NCBI GenBank assembly: GCA_964393605.1
Contig: CAYMUL010000001.1
Span: 1-64,000, forward strand
Length of the DNA stretch: 64,000 nt
Source of the DNA: CAYMUL01 sp964393605
Lineage (GTDB): Bacteria > Bacteroidota > Ignavibacteria > Ignavibacteriales > Ignavibacteriaceae
Reading direction: 5' to 3'
Below are positions 1 through 7,189 of the stretch, in pieces. The position numbers and the translations under genes are program-made. The notes below the pieces were generated by a model. It worked only from the letters and a program-made list of their open reading frames with translations, searched no databases and was not told where the DNA came from. The first letter of the stretch is position 1. Each line of letters begins with the position of its first letter.

Positions 1-58
1 CGTTTCGGACTTACTCTCTCTCCACAGTTACAGGAGTGAGTTCATTAGTAGCGGCTGG

Positions 59-1816
59 TTAGCTTGCGTTATTAAATATATTGCCACTTTCAATTGAACA
101 TATTATTGAAAGAACTTCCTTATCAATTTCTGATTTATGTAATTCATTAAGCAAAGCAATTGGACTGAACGATACCTTATAATTATTTTGAGACCAGGAA
201 GACATTTGAGATATAATTTCTTTACCAGAAATTATAGAAAGAATGTTACCCTCAATAGATTCTATCTTATCTACAATCTTTCGAGCTTCTCTATTGGCTG
301 ATTGAATGCCTTTGGATTTAAATTTTTGGAATATTTCATTTGCAATACAATCAGTAGTATCATCTTTCAAAGAACGAGAAATTTTGAATAATTGTTTGTT
401 AATATCATTGATCGAAGGTGAAAACTTACCTTTACTTCTTCGAGAAATTATTCTAGCAAATGTTTGTGGAACAATAAAATAATTCTCAATTTCTTTTTTC
501 TTCCATATATGCAATTCAATTCCCTTTTCCTTTGCTTCGTCTAATCTCTCACTGATTTCTATTTCTGAATGGTAATCAGAATCCAATATGCAATAAACGA
601 TTAGCTTTTCCTTAAATGAATTGAGAAGTAACATCGAAGAGCCAATAGCATAATTCCAACCATTCCAGCCGTATATAGTCATATTTGGTATTGAATCAAT
701 TGGATATAAAGAATGGGGGAATAATTTATTTTGAATGATTTTAAAATATTTTAGGTCTTCACCTTCGACAAGAAGGAATTTCTTCGCCTTCCATAATCGA
801 GCTAAATTTATGTTATGAATACTACCCGTGCTTTCAACTACCCGTTGAACGGCTGGAATATTTATTGCGAACGCCGACCTTTTAGAACTTTTATCAATGA
901 CTAAAATTTCTTCTGGTTCAACCTCTGCCATTATTTCAATCGAATGAGTAGTAATTATAACTTGTGGAAATTTGTCTTTGATAAAACGTATTAATCTTTT
1001 TTGAAGGTCGGCGTGCATATAAACATCTGGCTCATCTAGAATGATGACATCTGAATCACGAAATAACGTTAAAAACCAAATTACTTGTAGCCACATTTGC
1101 AAACCGTGACCCATTGCCGATACTTCAGCAACAAAATTATCGTTTCTAATCTGAAGTGATAATGGGGTTTTGGGCATATTATTAGTTTTGATTAATTGTT
1201 TTACCATAACCCCAGACCAAGTTTGTTCAACCATATCTTGATAACTCGGGAAAAGATTATAAAAAACATTTAATTGATTTCTAAAATGTGATGGAGAAAG
1301 TGATGAACCAATTGCACTTTTTACGTAATCAGGATCAAGGATGTTTTCATCTCTTTGGACAGGACCAACTTGTGGTAAAATATTAACTGATGGTAAATCA
1401 ATCTTGTAAGCTTCACTACGTGAAGATATCGTCCTACCATTTGTAGTTTTGATTACCGAATGTATCTCACCTTCTCTATTCAAATATACCGTAACATTAC
1501 TTCCATCTTTAAAGTCAGCAGATATAACAGCTGGTTCTTCATTGTTATATTGATTACATATTGAATCAAAATTGATTTCTGCATATTTCAGTGAGGGAGA
1601 AACACCATAATTTTTCCCTCCAATCGATAACCAGTCCGGAACTTTTCTATATGTCAAATTTTGATAACGATTGACAACTAATGACAAAATACGAAGGGAT
1701 TCAACAATCGTTGATTTACCAGCATTATTAGCACCTACAATTACATTTAATTTTTTAAATGGAATAGTGTGCTGAACAAAACCCCTATAATTTTCTAATC
1801 TGAGTTCCTTTATCAT
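59..1816 (-). CDS. OLD-family ATP-dependent endonuclease-like protein
   Basis: 585-aa protein that pairs an SMC/ABC-type ATPase with a C-terminal TOPRIM nuclease, the architecture of OLD (overcoming lysogenization defect) nucleases. Seen: Walker A GANNAGKST at residues 28-36, an ABC-like signature region SAMGHGLQMW near 233-242, Walker B VIILDEPDVY near 257-266 followed by TTHS, then TOPRIM acidic residues VEGED (E351), LDSD (D412, D414) and EIEN near 442. Family knowledge: OLD proteins nick or cut DNA and many act in phage defence, alone or with a UvrD-like helicase (Gabija). No helicase partner is visible, but the window starts only 58 bases past the stop, so a downstream partner could lie outside. 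The start ATG at 1816 is the only good one and puts the Walker A at the usual distance. A 10-bp inverted repeat (GTTAGCTTGC at 58-67, GCAAGCTAAC at 1828-1837) brackets the gene. Function in defence is inference. Confidence 0.85.
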   Translation of the reverse strand: MIKELRLENYRGFVQHTIPFKKLNVIVGANNAGKSTIVESLRILSLVVNRYQNLTYRKVPDWLSIGGKNYGVSPSLKYAEINFDSICNQYNNEEPAVISADFKDGSNVTVYLNREGEIHSVIKTTNGRTISSRSEAYKIDLPSVNILPQVGPVQRDENILDPDYVKSAIGSSLSPSHFRNQLNVFYNLFPSYQDMVEQTWSGVMVKQLIKTNNMPKTPLSLQIRNDNFVAEVSAMGHGLQMWLQVIWFLTLFRDSDVIILDEPDVYMHADLQKRLIRFIKDKFPQVIITTHSIEIMAEVEPEEILVIDKSSKRSAFAINIPAVQRVVESTGSIHNINLARLWKAKKFLLVEGEDLKYFKIIQNKLFPHSLYPIDSIPNMTIYGWNGWNYAIGSSMLLLNSFKEKLIVYCILDSDYHSEIEISERLDEAKEKGIELHIWKKKEIENYFIVPQTFARIISRRSKGKFSPSINDINKQLFKISRSLKDDTTDCIANEIFQKFKSKGIQSANREARKIVDKIESIEGNILSIISGKEIISQMSSWSQNNYKVSFSPIALLNELHKSEIDKEVLSIICSIESGNIFNNAS

Positions 1817-1832
1817 ACATTATTTTAGCAAG

Positions 1833-2117
1833 CTAACTATTAATTATACCGCCGAAAATCCATATAGTATGCATCGCGGTTGTGCATACTATATTCCTAC
1901 TAAATATTTGATTTTGTAACATTTTTAATCTTTTTATCCGCATATACAACATCATATTAAAGGATGTTATGCGGCGGACTTTTTCTTCTCCGAAAACAAC
2001 TTTTATTTGGTTCGCATTTCTCATATCTGTTCCGATAGATTGTCGTTCAAAAAATTCAAACATAATCTTTTCCGTTAATTCCATCTGTGGGGTATTTACC
2101 CCGCCTTCTATTTCCAT
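1833..2117 (-). CDS. Small hypothetical ORF, possibly truncated
   Basis: 94 codons from ATG at 2117. The first half (about residues 1-50) looks protein-like and charged; the second half is encoded by two DNA palindromes (1938-1974 and 1862-1894) and reads like out-of-context sequence, so the gene may be the 5' part of a broken gene fused to repeat DNA. A Bacteroidota-type -7 element TAACTTTG lies at 2128-2135 immediately upstream, which would make the message almost leaderless. It reads towards the OLD-like gene with 16 nt between them. I do not recognise any family. It may also be chance reading through hairpin DNA. Confidence 0.35.
   Translation of the reverse strand: MEIEGGVNTPQMELTEKIMFEFFERQSIGTDMRNANQIKVVFGEEKVRRITSFNMMLYMRIKRLKMLQNQIFSRNIVCTTAMHTIWIFGGIINS
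1862..1894. repeat. Perfect 12-bp inverted repeat
   Basis: Arms ATATAGTATGCA (1862-1873) and TGCATACTATAT (1883-1894) are perfect reverse complements around a 9-nt loop. It lies between the OLD-like gene start and the small upstream ORF. It could be an operator, a cruciform or part of a mobile or cassette boundary. It has no T-tract of the kind expected for a terminator on either strand. Confidence 0.8.
1938..1974. repeat. Imperfect hairpin (CCGCAT...ATGCGG)
   Basis: Left arm CCGCAT-ATAC-AACATC (1938-1953) pairs with GATGTTATGCGG (1963-1974) if four bases (ATAC) bulge out. The bulged hairpin resembles in outline the folded recombination sites of integron cassettes, but the core heptamers do not fit that consensus well. 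Confidence 0.6.
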
Positions 2118-2127
2118 ATAACCTATG

Positions 2128-2135
2128 CAAAGTTA
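2128..2135 (-). promoter_or_regulatory. Possible -7 promoter element (TAACTTTG)
   Basis: Exact match to the Bacteroidota -7 consensus TAnnTTTG on the minus strand, about 11 nt before the ATG at 2117. A TTG at 2153-2155 is only 17 nt upstream, shorter than the usual 19-21, so the call is weak. Confidence 0.35.
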
Positions 2136-2198
2136 AACAGAAAAATCTTTTGCAACTAAATTATTTTTGGTGAAATTGTTTTGCGATTGAGGAGATTA

Positions 2199-2420
2199 AT
2201 AATGGACAATTGAGAATTAACAATTCAATTAAAAATTACAAATTAAAAATGAATTTCACTTTGCGTCTCGGCGTCTCTGCGGTAAAATAAAATTGGCTCA
2301 GTGTTCCTGAGGGAATAATTACAAATTAAAAATGAAGTTCCCTTTACATGCATCTCTGCGCGCCTTCGGGTTCTCTGTGGTGGAAAAAAATAATAATGAA
2401 TTACCTTCGAACGCTTCATC
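2199..2420. repeat. Degenerate dispersed intergenic repeat
   Basis: The 374-nt gap 2118-2491 carries no convincing gene. It holds AT-rich stretches (ATTACAAATTAAAAATGAA occurs twice, near 2234 and 2320) joined to fragments of the type CTTTGCGTCTCGGCGTCTC and TTCCTGAGGGAATAATTA. The same material in reverse orientation builds the tandem repeats at 10941-11235. Short open frames here are by-products of the repeat. Confidence 0.6.
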
Positions 2421-2431
2421 GCTTCAACTTT

Positions 2432-2461
2432 AAAATAAAAAGGGCATCTCGAAAGATGCCC
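2432..2461 (-). terminator. Rho-independent terminator of the receptor/T9SS operon
   Basis: On the minus strand a perfect 8-bp stem GGGCATCT/AGATGCCC (2442-2461) closed by a TTCG tetraloop is followed by TTTTTATTTT (2441-2432). It sits 30 nt beyond the stop of the T9SS protein that ends at 2492, so it ends the two-gene transcript. Confidence 0.85.
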
Positions 2462-2491
2462 GGGAAGCAAAGAAGTGAAGAGACACTCTCA

Positions 2492-4078
2492 CTACTTAAG
2501 GAGATTCATTTTTTGAACCTGAATTCCGTTTGATGTAATAAATTGATACAAATAAATTCCGCTCGATAAATTACTGCCTTCAAATGTGAATGCATGTCTT
2601 CCTGAAGTGAATTCACCCGAAGCTAATAATGCTACTTCTTCTCCCAACTGATTGAATACTTTTAAGGTTACGTTGTCTCTGTTTCCTAAAGTGAATTCAA
2701 TTGTTGTTGTAGGATTGAAAGGGTTCGGATAATTTTGGTGAAGTGAAAAAGTTCCGACAGTTTGTGTTTCATCATCAACAGAAGTAGGATAGTTAACCGG
2801 ATTCCAGTTTGCCCAATTTGCAGTCCAATCTGTTGAACCAAAAGCACCGACGTGAGTTCCGCTTGCATCAAAGAAGCCATCGTTCGGAGGGGTAGCGCCG
2901 CCGGTTAATGCAGGCGAACCTGTTTGCGGTAAAAAATTCGGTGAAGTAAGATTGAAAGGATCTGTCAATTTTACATCGGCGTTGTTTGCATACGTTCTTC
3001 CGCCGGCGGTTGTGAACCAACTGCCCGGCGCAAACGTTCCGTTTGAACCGGTTGTATCAACAAATTTTGTTGTGCCTGAAACAATGCTGTTATTAACATA
3101 CATAGTTCCGTTGACTGCCGCGCTGATGGTTTTACTTCCGTCCAAAAGTATTCCTGTCGGATAACCCATTACAATCGCGTTAGAAATTTTATTTTGAGAA
3201 TTTCTTCTTAAGTGCATTCCTCTTTTGTAAAGAGAATTGATTGTTGATGTATCGGTTTGCTTAGGACCAACTAAAGTTACGTTGAACCATGTTGGTGAAG
3301 TAATAGGAGTATTCCCCGAACCTGTTCCGTCATTGTCAGATTCAAAACCGTTTGATGCGGATTGATCTGCAATTAGTGGATCTCTTAAACTTACGAGATA
3401 TTGTAATTTACCGCTGAAGCCGAAATCTGTATCGAACTCATCATCCCAACCACGGAAGGCGATTAGATATTTTGCATTCACATTTCCGCCGAACCATTCG
3501 TATGAATCATCGCCGCTATAGCTGACTTGAATGTGTTCGATAGTTGTGCCTTTGCCGACACCTCCAAAAGTTAAGCCGTTGATTTCATTATTCGGAGAGA
3601 ATGCAATTCCGGGATATTCTATTCTAACATATTTCATAACACCGCTATTGTCATCAGGATTAGTACCGCCGAAAGAATCGCCGGGACCTTCGATGCTTGC
3701 AGTACCGCCGGGAACGTTGATTGGTGCGTTACCGAGAATGATGATTCCACCCCAATCGCCATAAGTCGGAGGACGGCTTGAACCTGCTTTTGCAAATTCA
3801 GAGGTGAAGACGATAGGTTGGTTTGCTGTTCCTTCCGCCATAATTTTTCCGCCCGGTTTAATGATCAAGCTACCTTGAGTAGCATTCTCGCCATATATGC
3901 GCGTGCCGGCTTGAATGGTAAGTGTACCACCCGATTGAACACGCACATATCCGCGAAGCAAATATGTTTTATCGTTTGTTAATGTTTTGTTTGTAGTAAT
4001 ATCACCTTCAACAACTTCCTGCGCGAAGCCGGTAATTGCAAATAGCGATATTAAAAATGTGAAAAGAAGTTTTTTCAT
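2492..4078 (-). CDS. Secreted surface protein with T9SS sorting domain, partner of TonB receptor
   Basis: 528 aa. An N-terminal signal peptide (hydrophobic residues 5-18, cut after about A19) is followed by a Gly/Asn-rich body with motifs such as GGTLTIQAGTRIYG and GDWGGIIILGNAPIN, as in parallel beta-helix surface proteins. A C-terminal sorting domain starts at about residue 445, with QNYPNPFNPTTTIEF, VFNQLGEE and SSGIYLYQF, which directs export by the type IX secretion system and anchoring at the cell surface. It lies 28 nt downstream of a TonB-dependent receptor gene, with no promoter or terminator between, so the two are one transcript. From memory, this receptor-plus-surface-protein pairing recurs in Bacteroidota, sometimes under the misleading name 'multidrug transporter'. 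The predicted Pho box ahead of the operon suggests a role in phosphate or organophosphate capture; that is inference. Confidence 0.8.
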   Translation of the reverse strand: MKKLLFTFLISLFAITGFAQEVVEGDITTNKTLTNDKTYLLRGYVRVQSGGTLTIQAGTRIYGENATQGSLIIKPGGKIMAEGTANQPIVFTSEFAKAGSSRPPTYGDWGGIIILGNAPINVPGGTASIEGPGDSFGGTNPDDNSGVMKYVRIEYPGIAFSPNNEINGLTFGGVGKGTTIEHIQVSYSGDDSYEWFGGNVNAKYLIAFRGWDDEFDTDFGFSGKLQYLVSLRDPLIADQSASNGFESDNDGTGSGNTPITSPTWFNVTLVGPKQTDTSTINSLYKRGMHLRRNSQNKISNAIVMGYPTGILLDGSKTISAAVNGTMYVNNSIVSGTTKFVDTTGSNGTFAPGSWFTTAGGRTYANNADVKLTDPFNLTSPNFLPQTGSPALTGGATPPNDGFFDASGTHVGAFGSTDWTANWANWNPVNYPTSVDDETQTVGTFSLHQNYPNPFNPTTTIEFTLGNRDNVTLKVFNQLGEEVALLASGEFTSGRHAFTFEGSNLSSGIYLYQFITSNGIQVQKMNLLK

Positions 4079-4106
4079 TGTGTTCCTTTTATTTATTGAT
4101 TATTGA

Positions 4107-6860
4107 TTACATTTGATATCCAATGCTCAACGAAATACCGCTGTTGCGATTTACAACTTCGTAATCCTTATCGCCGAATAAAGTTTGTTGAATTAACTTT
4201 TGTTTTTCCTGCAATAAATCTTTTACAGAAAGTTTTAAAGAAAATTTTTCAAACAATTTTTGGCTGACAGAAAGATCGAGTTGATTTCGGGGCATCTCAA
4301 TTATGTCGCCATTATTTCCAAAGCCGACTTTAGAGATTCTATGCCCGATTTTGTTGAACGTAATCGCCGCAGCAGTTCCGCTGTTTATGTTATCGTAATA
4401 AAGCCCTGTGTTTATGATGTATTCAGCTTGTCCTTGCAGTTTTCTTTCTTTTGCCTGGAAGCCTGCATTCGATAAACTGATTTTAGATTGAATTAAAGTT
4501 GTGTTTCCGATTAAAGAAAAATTTTGTAACGCATCTGAAATGAATGCGAGAGATTTTCTGAATTCCATTTCGATTCCATAATTCTCTGCCTTCTCGGCAT
4601 TCTGGAAAGAACGAATAGGGTCAAGACTCGGCGTCGGCAAGAAAACCTGCTCAATTGGATTAGTGAAAAATTTATAATACAAACTGAGAGCGAGTAGTTC
4701 GCCTGCATTGGGGTAGTATTCATAACGGAAATCGTAATTGTTGACTGTCGTTCTCAACAAAGAATCGTTTCCGATTACAAGTTCGTTATCGAGAAAATCA
4801 TAGTACGCAAACGGTGCAAGTTCTCTGAAATCAGGACGCGCTAATGTTTTTGTTAATGCAAATCTCAAATTCATCTGCTCGCTGAGAATGTAAGTCATGT
4901 TTAAACTTGGCAACCAATCTTTATAAGTTTTGTTAATGATTATCGGTTGTCCGGTTTGGCTAGCAGATTCAAGTGTTTGATGCGATTGCTCATATCGAAC
5001 ACCGGCGACAATTTTCAATTTCTCCAAAGGATGAAAATCGAACATCATAAATCCGGAAGAAATTGTTTGTTGTGATTTATAACTATCGGATGGTTTTGTT
5101 ATCTCAACAATTTCTATAAAGTTGTTCGTAAAATTTTCTTTTGTAAAGATTTGTTCGATAGGACCTTGAAGTATGCTGTCTTCGCGCCAAAAATTTCCGC
5201 CGGGAATATTTTTAAATCCGAAAGAGCGGGCATCGAACGAACGATCTTTTAAGTCATACAAAAATCCAACTTTAACAGTGGGATAAACGCGCGACTCGAA
5301 AAATTTAAAAGTATGTGAGTTAGCGACGTTATAAGTTTTATCGTCAAGAAATCCGTAGAACCGCGTGGATTGCGATTGGTCTAAAATAAATCTCATCGGT
5401 TCGGATGGCTCGTTGCTGTCGCGTGCATAAAAATAAGAGCGGGCATCGGGTTCATCTCTGTTTGCTTTTGCGTAGGAAAGATTCCATTCTGTGTTCCACC
5501 CATCAAATAATCCGAAGAAGTGTTCACCCATTAATTGATGACTTCTCAAATTACGTGCGACATATCTCAATGCAGTTTTTTCTCTGTACTGTAAAAAATT
5601 TGTTTGCTCGCCGTTGAAAAGAATTACTTCGTCATCGGCAGTTTGATTGAGAGTGTTCTTGAAACTCAGTTTATGCGCCGCACCAAACTTGTAACTGAAA
5701 TTCATTATTCCGCCGATGAATGCAGTGTTGGTATAATTTCTGCCGGTGTAACTAAAACTTGGACCTTGCGCGTCGTAGATAGATTTTTCAAGTTCTTTAT
5801 AATCGAAAGAGTTGCTGTAAGAAAAAGAAGAAACATAGCCGAGCAAATCATCGCCGAAAGCTACTTTATCTCCAATTGCAATTCTGAAACTACCGTTTAT
5901 CGGAGCGTGCATAGAATTCACTTCCCAAGAATTTGAAAATGATTGTCCGATACTTCTGAGTTCGGCATCAGAATAATTTCCGCGCACGATTTTATCTCCA
6001 TTAACGGATTGCGGTAAATCGCGGGTGCCGTCATCGTAAGCAAAAAAATCTTTTCCGCCGCCGTTGTAAGTTCTGAATCCGCTTAGATTAGAACCGCTTG
6101 AATAGCTTGAAGAAAAATTAATATCGAGAATAAATTTCTGGGGGAATTCCACCGTTTTAATCTGAACTAATCCTCCCGAAAAATCGGCAGGCTTATCAGG
6201 TGTGGAAGTTTTTGCGGTTAAGATTTGTTCGATGATGCTTGCCGGAATTAGATCGTAAGAAAAAGATTTCTTCTCAGGGTCTGTGCTTGGAACTGTTGCG
6301 CCGTTCAACATTGTATTATTATATCTATCACCGACACCGCGAATGAATGCGTATTTACCGTCGCTAATTGTAACTCCGGTCATTTTACTTAAGATATCCG
6401 TTCCATCGGAAGCGTTATTTTTCTTAATTAATTCTGCGCTCATTCCATCAACAATGTTCACGGAACTTTTCTGAATCTTTAAAACAGAAACTTCAGAATT
6501 TTTTAGTGCTTCTGCCGTAACTACTACTTCCTCCAATTCAGTAGAGACTTGTGCCAGCTGGATATTGATGCGAGCATCGGTTCCGCTTTCAACTTTAACT
6601 TGCTCTACGATTATTGATTGATAAGAAATGTATGAAACTTTGAGAGAATAAATTCCCGGCTCTAGGTTTTTTAATTGGAACATACCATCGAGGTCTGTTG
6701 CCGCGCCGATTGTAGTATTTACAATCATTACATTTGCACCGATTAACTCTTCGTTGTTAGATGCATCAGTTACTTTTCCAAAAATGCTTCCGTTATTCTG
6801 TGCCAGGATTGTTATACCTAGAAAAAGTGTTAATAAAATAGTTATTTGAGCGTGTCTCAA
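4107..6860 (-). CDS. TonB-dependent outer membrane receptor with N-terminal carboxypeptidase-regulatory-like domain
   Basis: 917 aa. Signal peptide at 1-20; a CarboxypepD_reg-like beta-sandwich at about 22-110 (GKVTDASNNEELIGANV, GMFQLKNLEPGIYSLKVS); a plug domain at about 125-235 with IRGVGDRYNNTMLNG and PADFSGGLVQIKT; then a 22-strand barrel to the C-terminal aromatic-ending strand (ISLSIGYQM). Such receptors import large or scarce substrates across the outer membrane using TonB energy. The start is TTG at 6860: AGGAG lies 11 nt upstream (6872-6876) and no in-frame ATG fits the signal peptide. Four TTAAnn repeats at exact 11-bp spacing and a TAAGTTTG -7 element lie just upstream, indicating control by a PhoP/PhoB-type regulator. 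It is followed at 28 nt by the T9SS surface protein. The substrate is unknown; phosphate-containing compounds are the leading idea from the promoter. Confidence 0.9.
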   Translation of the reverse strand: MRHAQITILLTLFLGITILAQNNGSIFGKVTDASNNEELIGANVMIVNTTIGAATDLDGMFQLKNLEPGIYSLKVSYISYQSIIVEQVKVESGTDARINIQLAQVSTELEEVVVTAEALKNSEVSVLKIQKSSVNIVDGMSAELIKKNNASDGTDILSKMTGVTISDGKYAFIRGVGDRYNNTMLNGATVPSTDPEKKSFSYDLIPASIIEQILTAKTSTPDKPADFSGGLVQIKTVEFPQKFILDINFSSSYSSGSNLSGFRTYNGGGKDFFAYDDGTRDLPQSVNGDKIVRGNYSDAELRSIGQSFSNSWEVNSMHAPINGSFRIAIGDKVAFGDDLLGYVSSFSYSNSFDYKELEKSIYDAQGPSFSYTGRNYTNTAFIGGIMNFSYKFGAAHKLSFKNTLNQTADDEVILFNGEQTNFLQYREKTALRYVARNLRSHQLMGEHFFGLFDGWNTEWNLSYAKANRDEPDARSYFYARDSNEPSEPMRFILDQSQSTRFYGFLDDKTYNVANSHTFKFFESRVYPTVKVGFLYDLKDRSFDARSFGFKNIPGGNFWREDSILQGPIEQIFTKENFTNNFIEIVEITKPSDSYKSQQTISSGFMMFDFHPLEKLKIVAGVRYEQSHQTLESASQTGQPIIINKTYKDWLPSLNMTYILSEQMNLRFALTKTLARPDFRELAPFAYYDFLDNELVIGNDSLLRTTVNNYDFRYEYYPNAGELLALSLYYKFFTNPIEQVFLPTPSLDPIRSFQNAEKAENYGIEMEFRKSLAFISDALQNFSLIGNTTLIQSKISLSNAGFQAKERKLQGQAEYIINTGLYYDNINSGTAAAITFNKIGHRISKVGFGNNGDIIEMPRNQLDLSVSQKLFEKFSLKLSVKDLLQEKQKLIQQTLFGDKDYEVVNRNSGISLSIGYQM

Positions 6861-6895
6861 CTTAAAATGATCTCCTAAAATTTTTTTTTACACTG

Positions 6896-6903
6896 CAAAC
6901 TTA
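6896..6903 (-). promoter_or_regulatory. -7 promoter element of the TonB receptor operon
   Basis: TAAGTTTG on the minus strand matches the Bacteroidota -7 consensus TAnnTTTG exactly. It implies a transcription start near 6889, about 30 nt before the TTG start codon. The Pho-like box ends just upstream and replaces a -33 element, as in activator-dependent promoters. Confidence 0.6.
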
Positions 6904-6907
6904 CCTG

Positions 6908-6951
6908 CTTCATGTTAAGGCAATATTAATAGAAAATTAAGGCTGTGTTAA
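6908..6951 (-). promoter_or_regulatory. Predicted PhoP/PhoB box (four 11-bp direct repeats)
   Basis: Read on the minus strand, TTAACA, TTAATT, TTAATA and TTAACA begin at 6951, 6940, 6929 and 6918: four half-sites spaced exactly 11 bp, each followed by 5 nt. This is the organisation of Bacillus PhoP boxes (TTAACA-type, 11-bp period) and of the 11-bp E. coli pho box. It abuts the -7 element as expected for an activator replacing the -33 contact. The sequence pattern is direct; the assignment to a phosphate regulator is inference from known box architecture. Confidence 0.65.
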
Positions 6952-7189
6952 TAATGAGGGGGAAGCGTGTATTGCATCTGTAAATCCACAAAAAAAAGAA
7001 AACAGAATTGTCTTTTCGGCGCGCTCGTGATTCATCAGATATCATTTCATTAACTTTTTTTCATGATAGGTTTAGGAAAAAGAAAATTATTATATTCACT
7101 TAGTTTGTTTTGAAAAATCTTCTTTACGAAGCGAGATTTTTTGAAGTAAAAAGTTTGATTCACTTTCAATAAACATAAAGGAAAAACAG
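6952..7189. other. Intergenic region between divergent envelope genes
   Basis: The full gap between the divergent starts is 329 nt. Besides the Pho-like box and -7 element on the minus side I see only AT-rich sequence and an AAAGGA ribosome site (near 7180) for the plus-strand gene at 7190. No exact TAnnTTTG element was found for that gene. Confidence 0.4.

Noticed and set aside
1831..1972. A complete integron attC site between GTTAGCT and GCATAAC on the minus strand
   Set aside because: The spacing is at the upper limit, the heptamers do not fit GTTRRRY/RYYYAAC, the inner arms do not pair well, and no integrase is visible. Kept only as a low-confidence hypothesis.
2243..2533. Two short overlapping frames on opposite strands downstream of the T9SS gene
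   Set aside because: Both are built from degenerate repeat sequence and run through the terminator; no ribosome site or family.
4260..5936. Several plus-strand frames of 60-110 codons inside the TonB receptor gene
   Set aside because: They are antisense shadows of a well-supported 917-aa gene.
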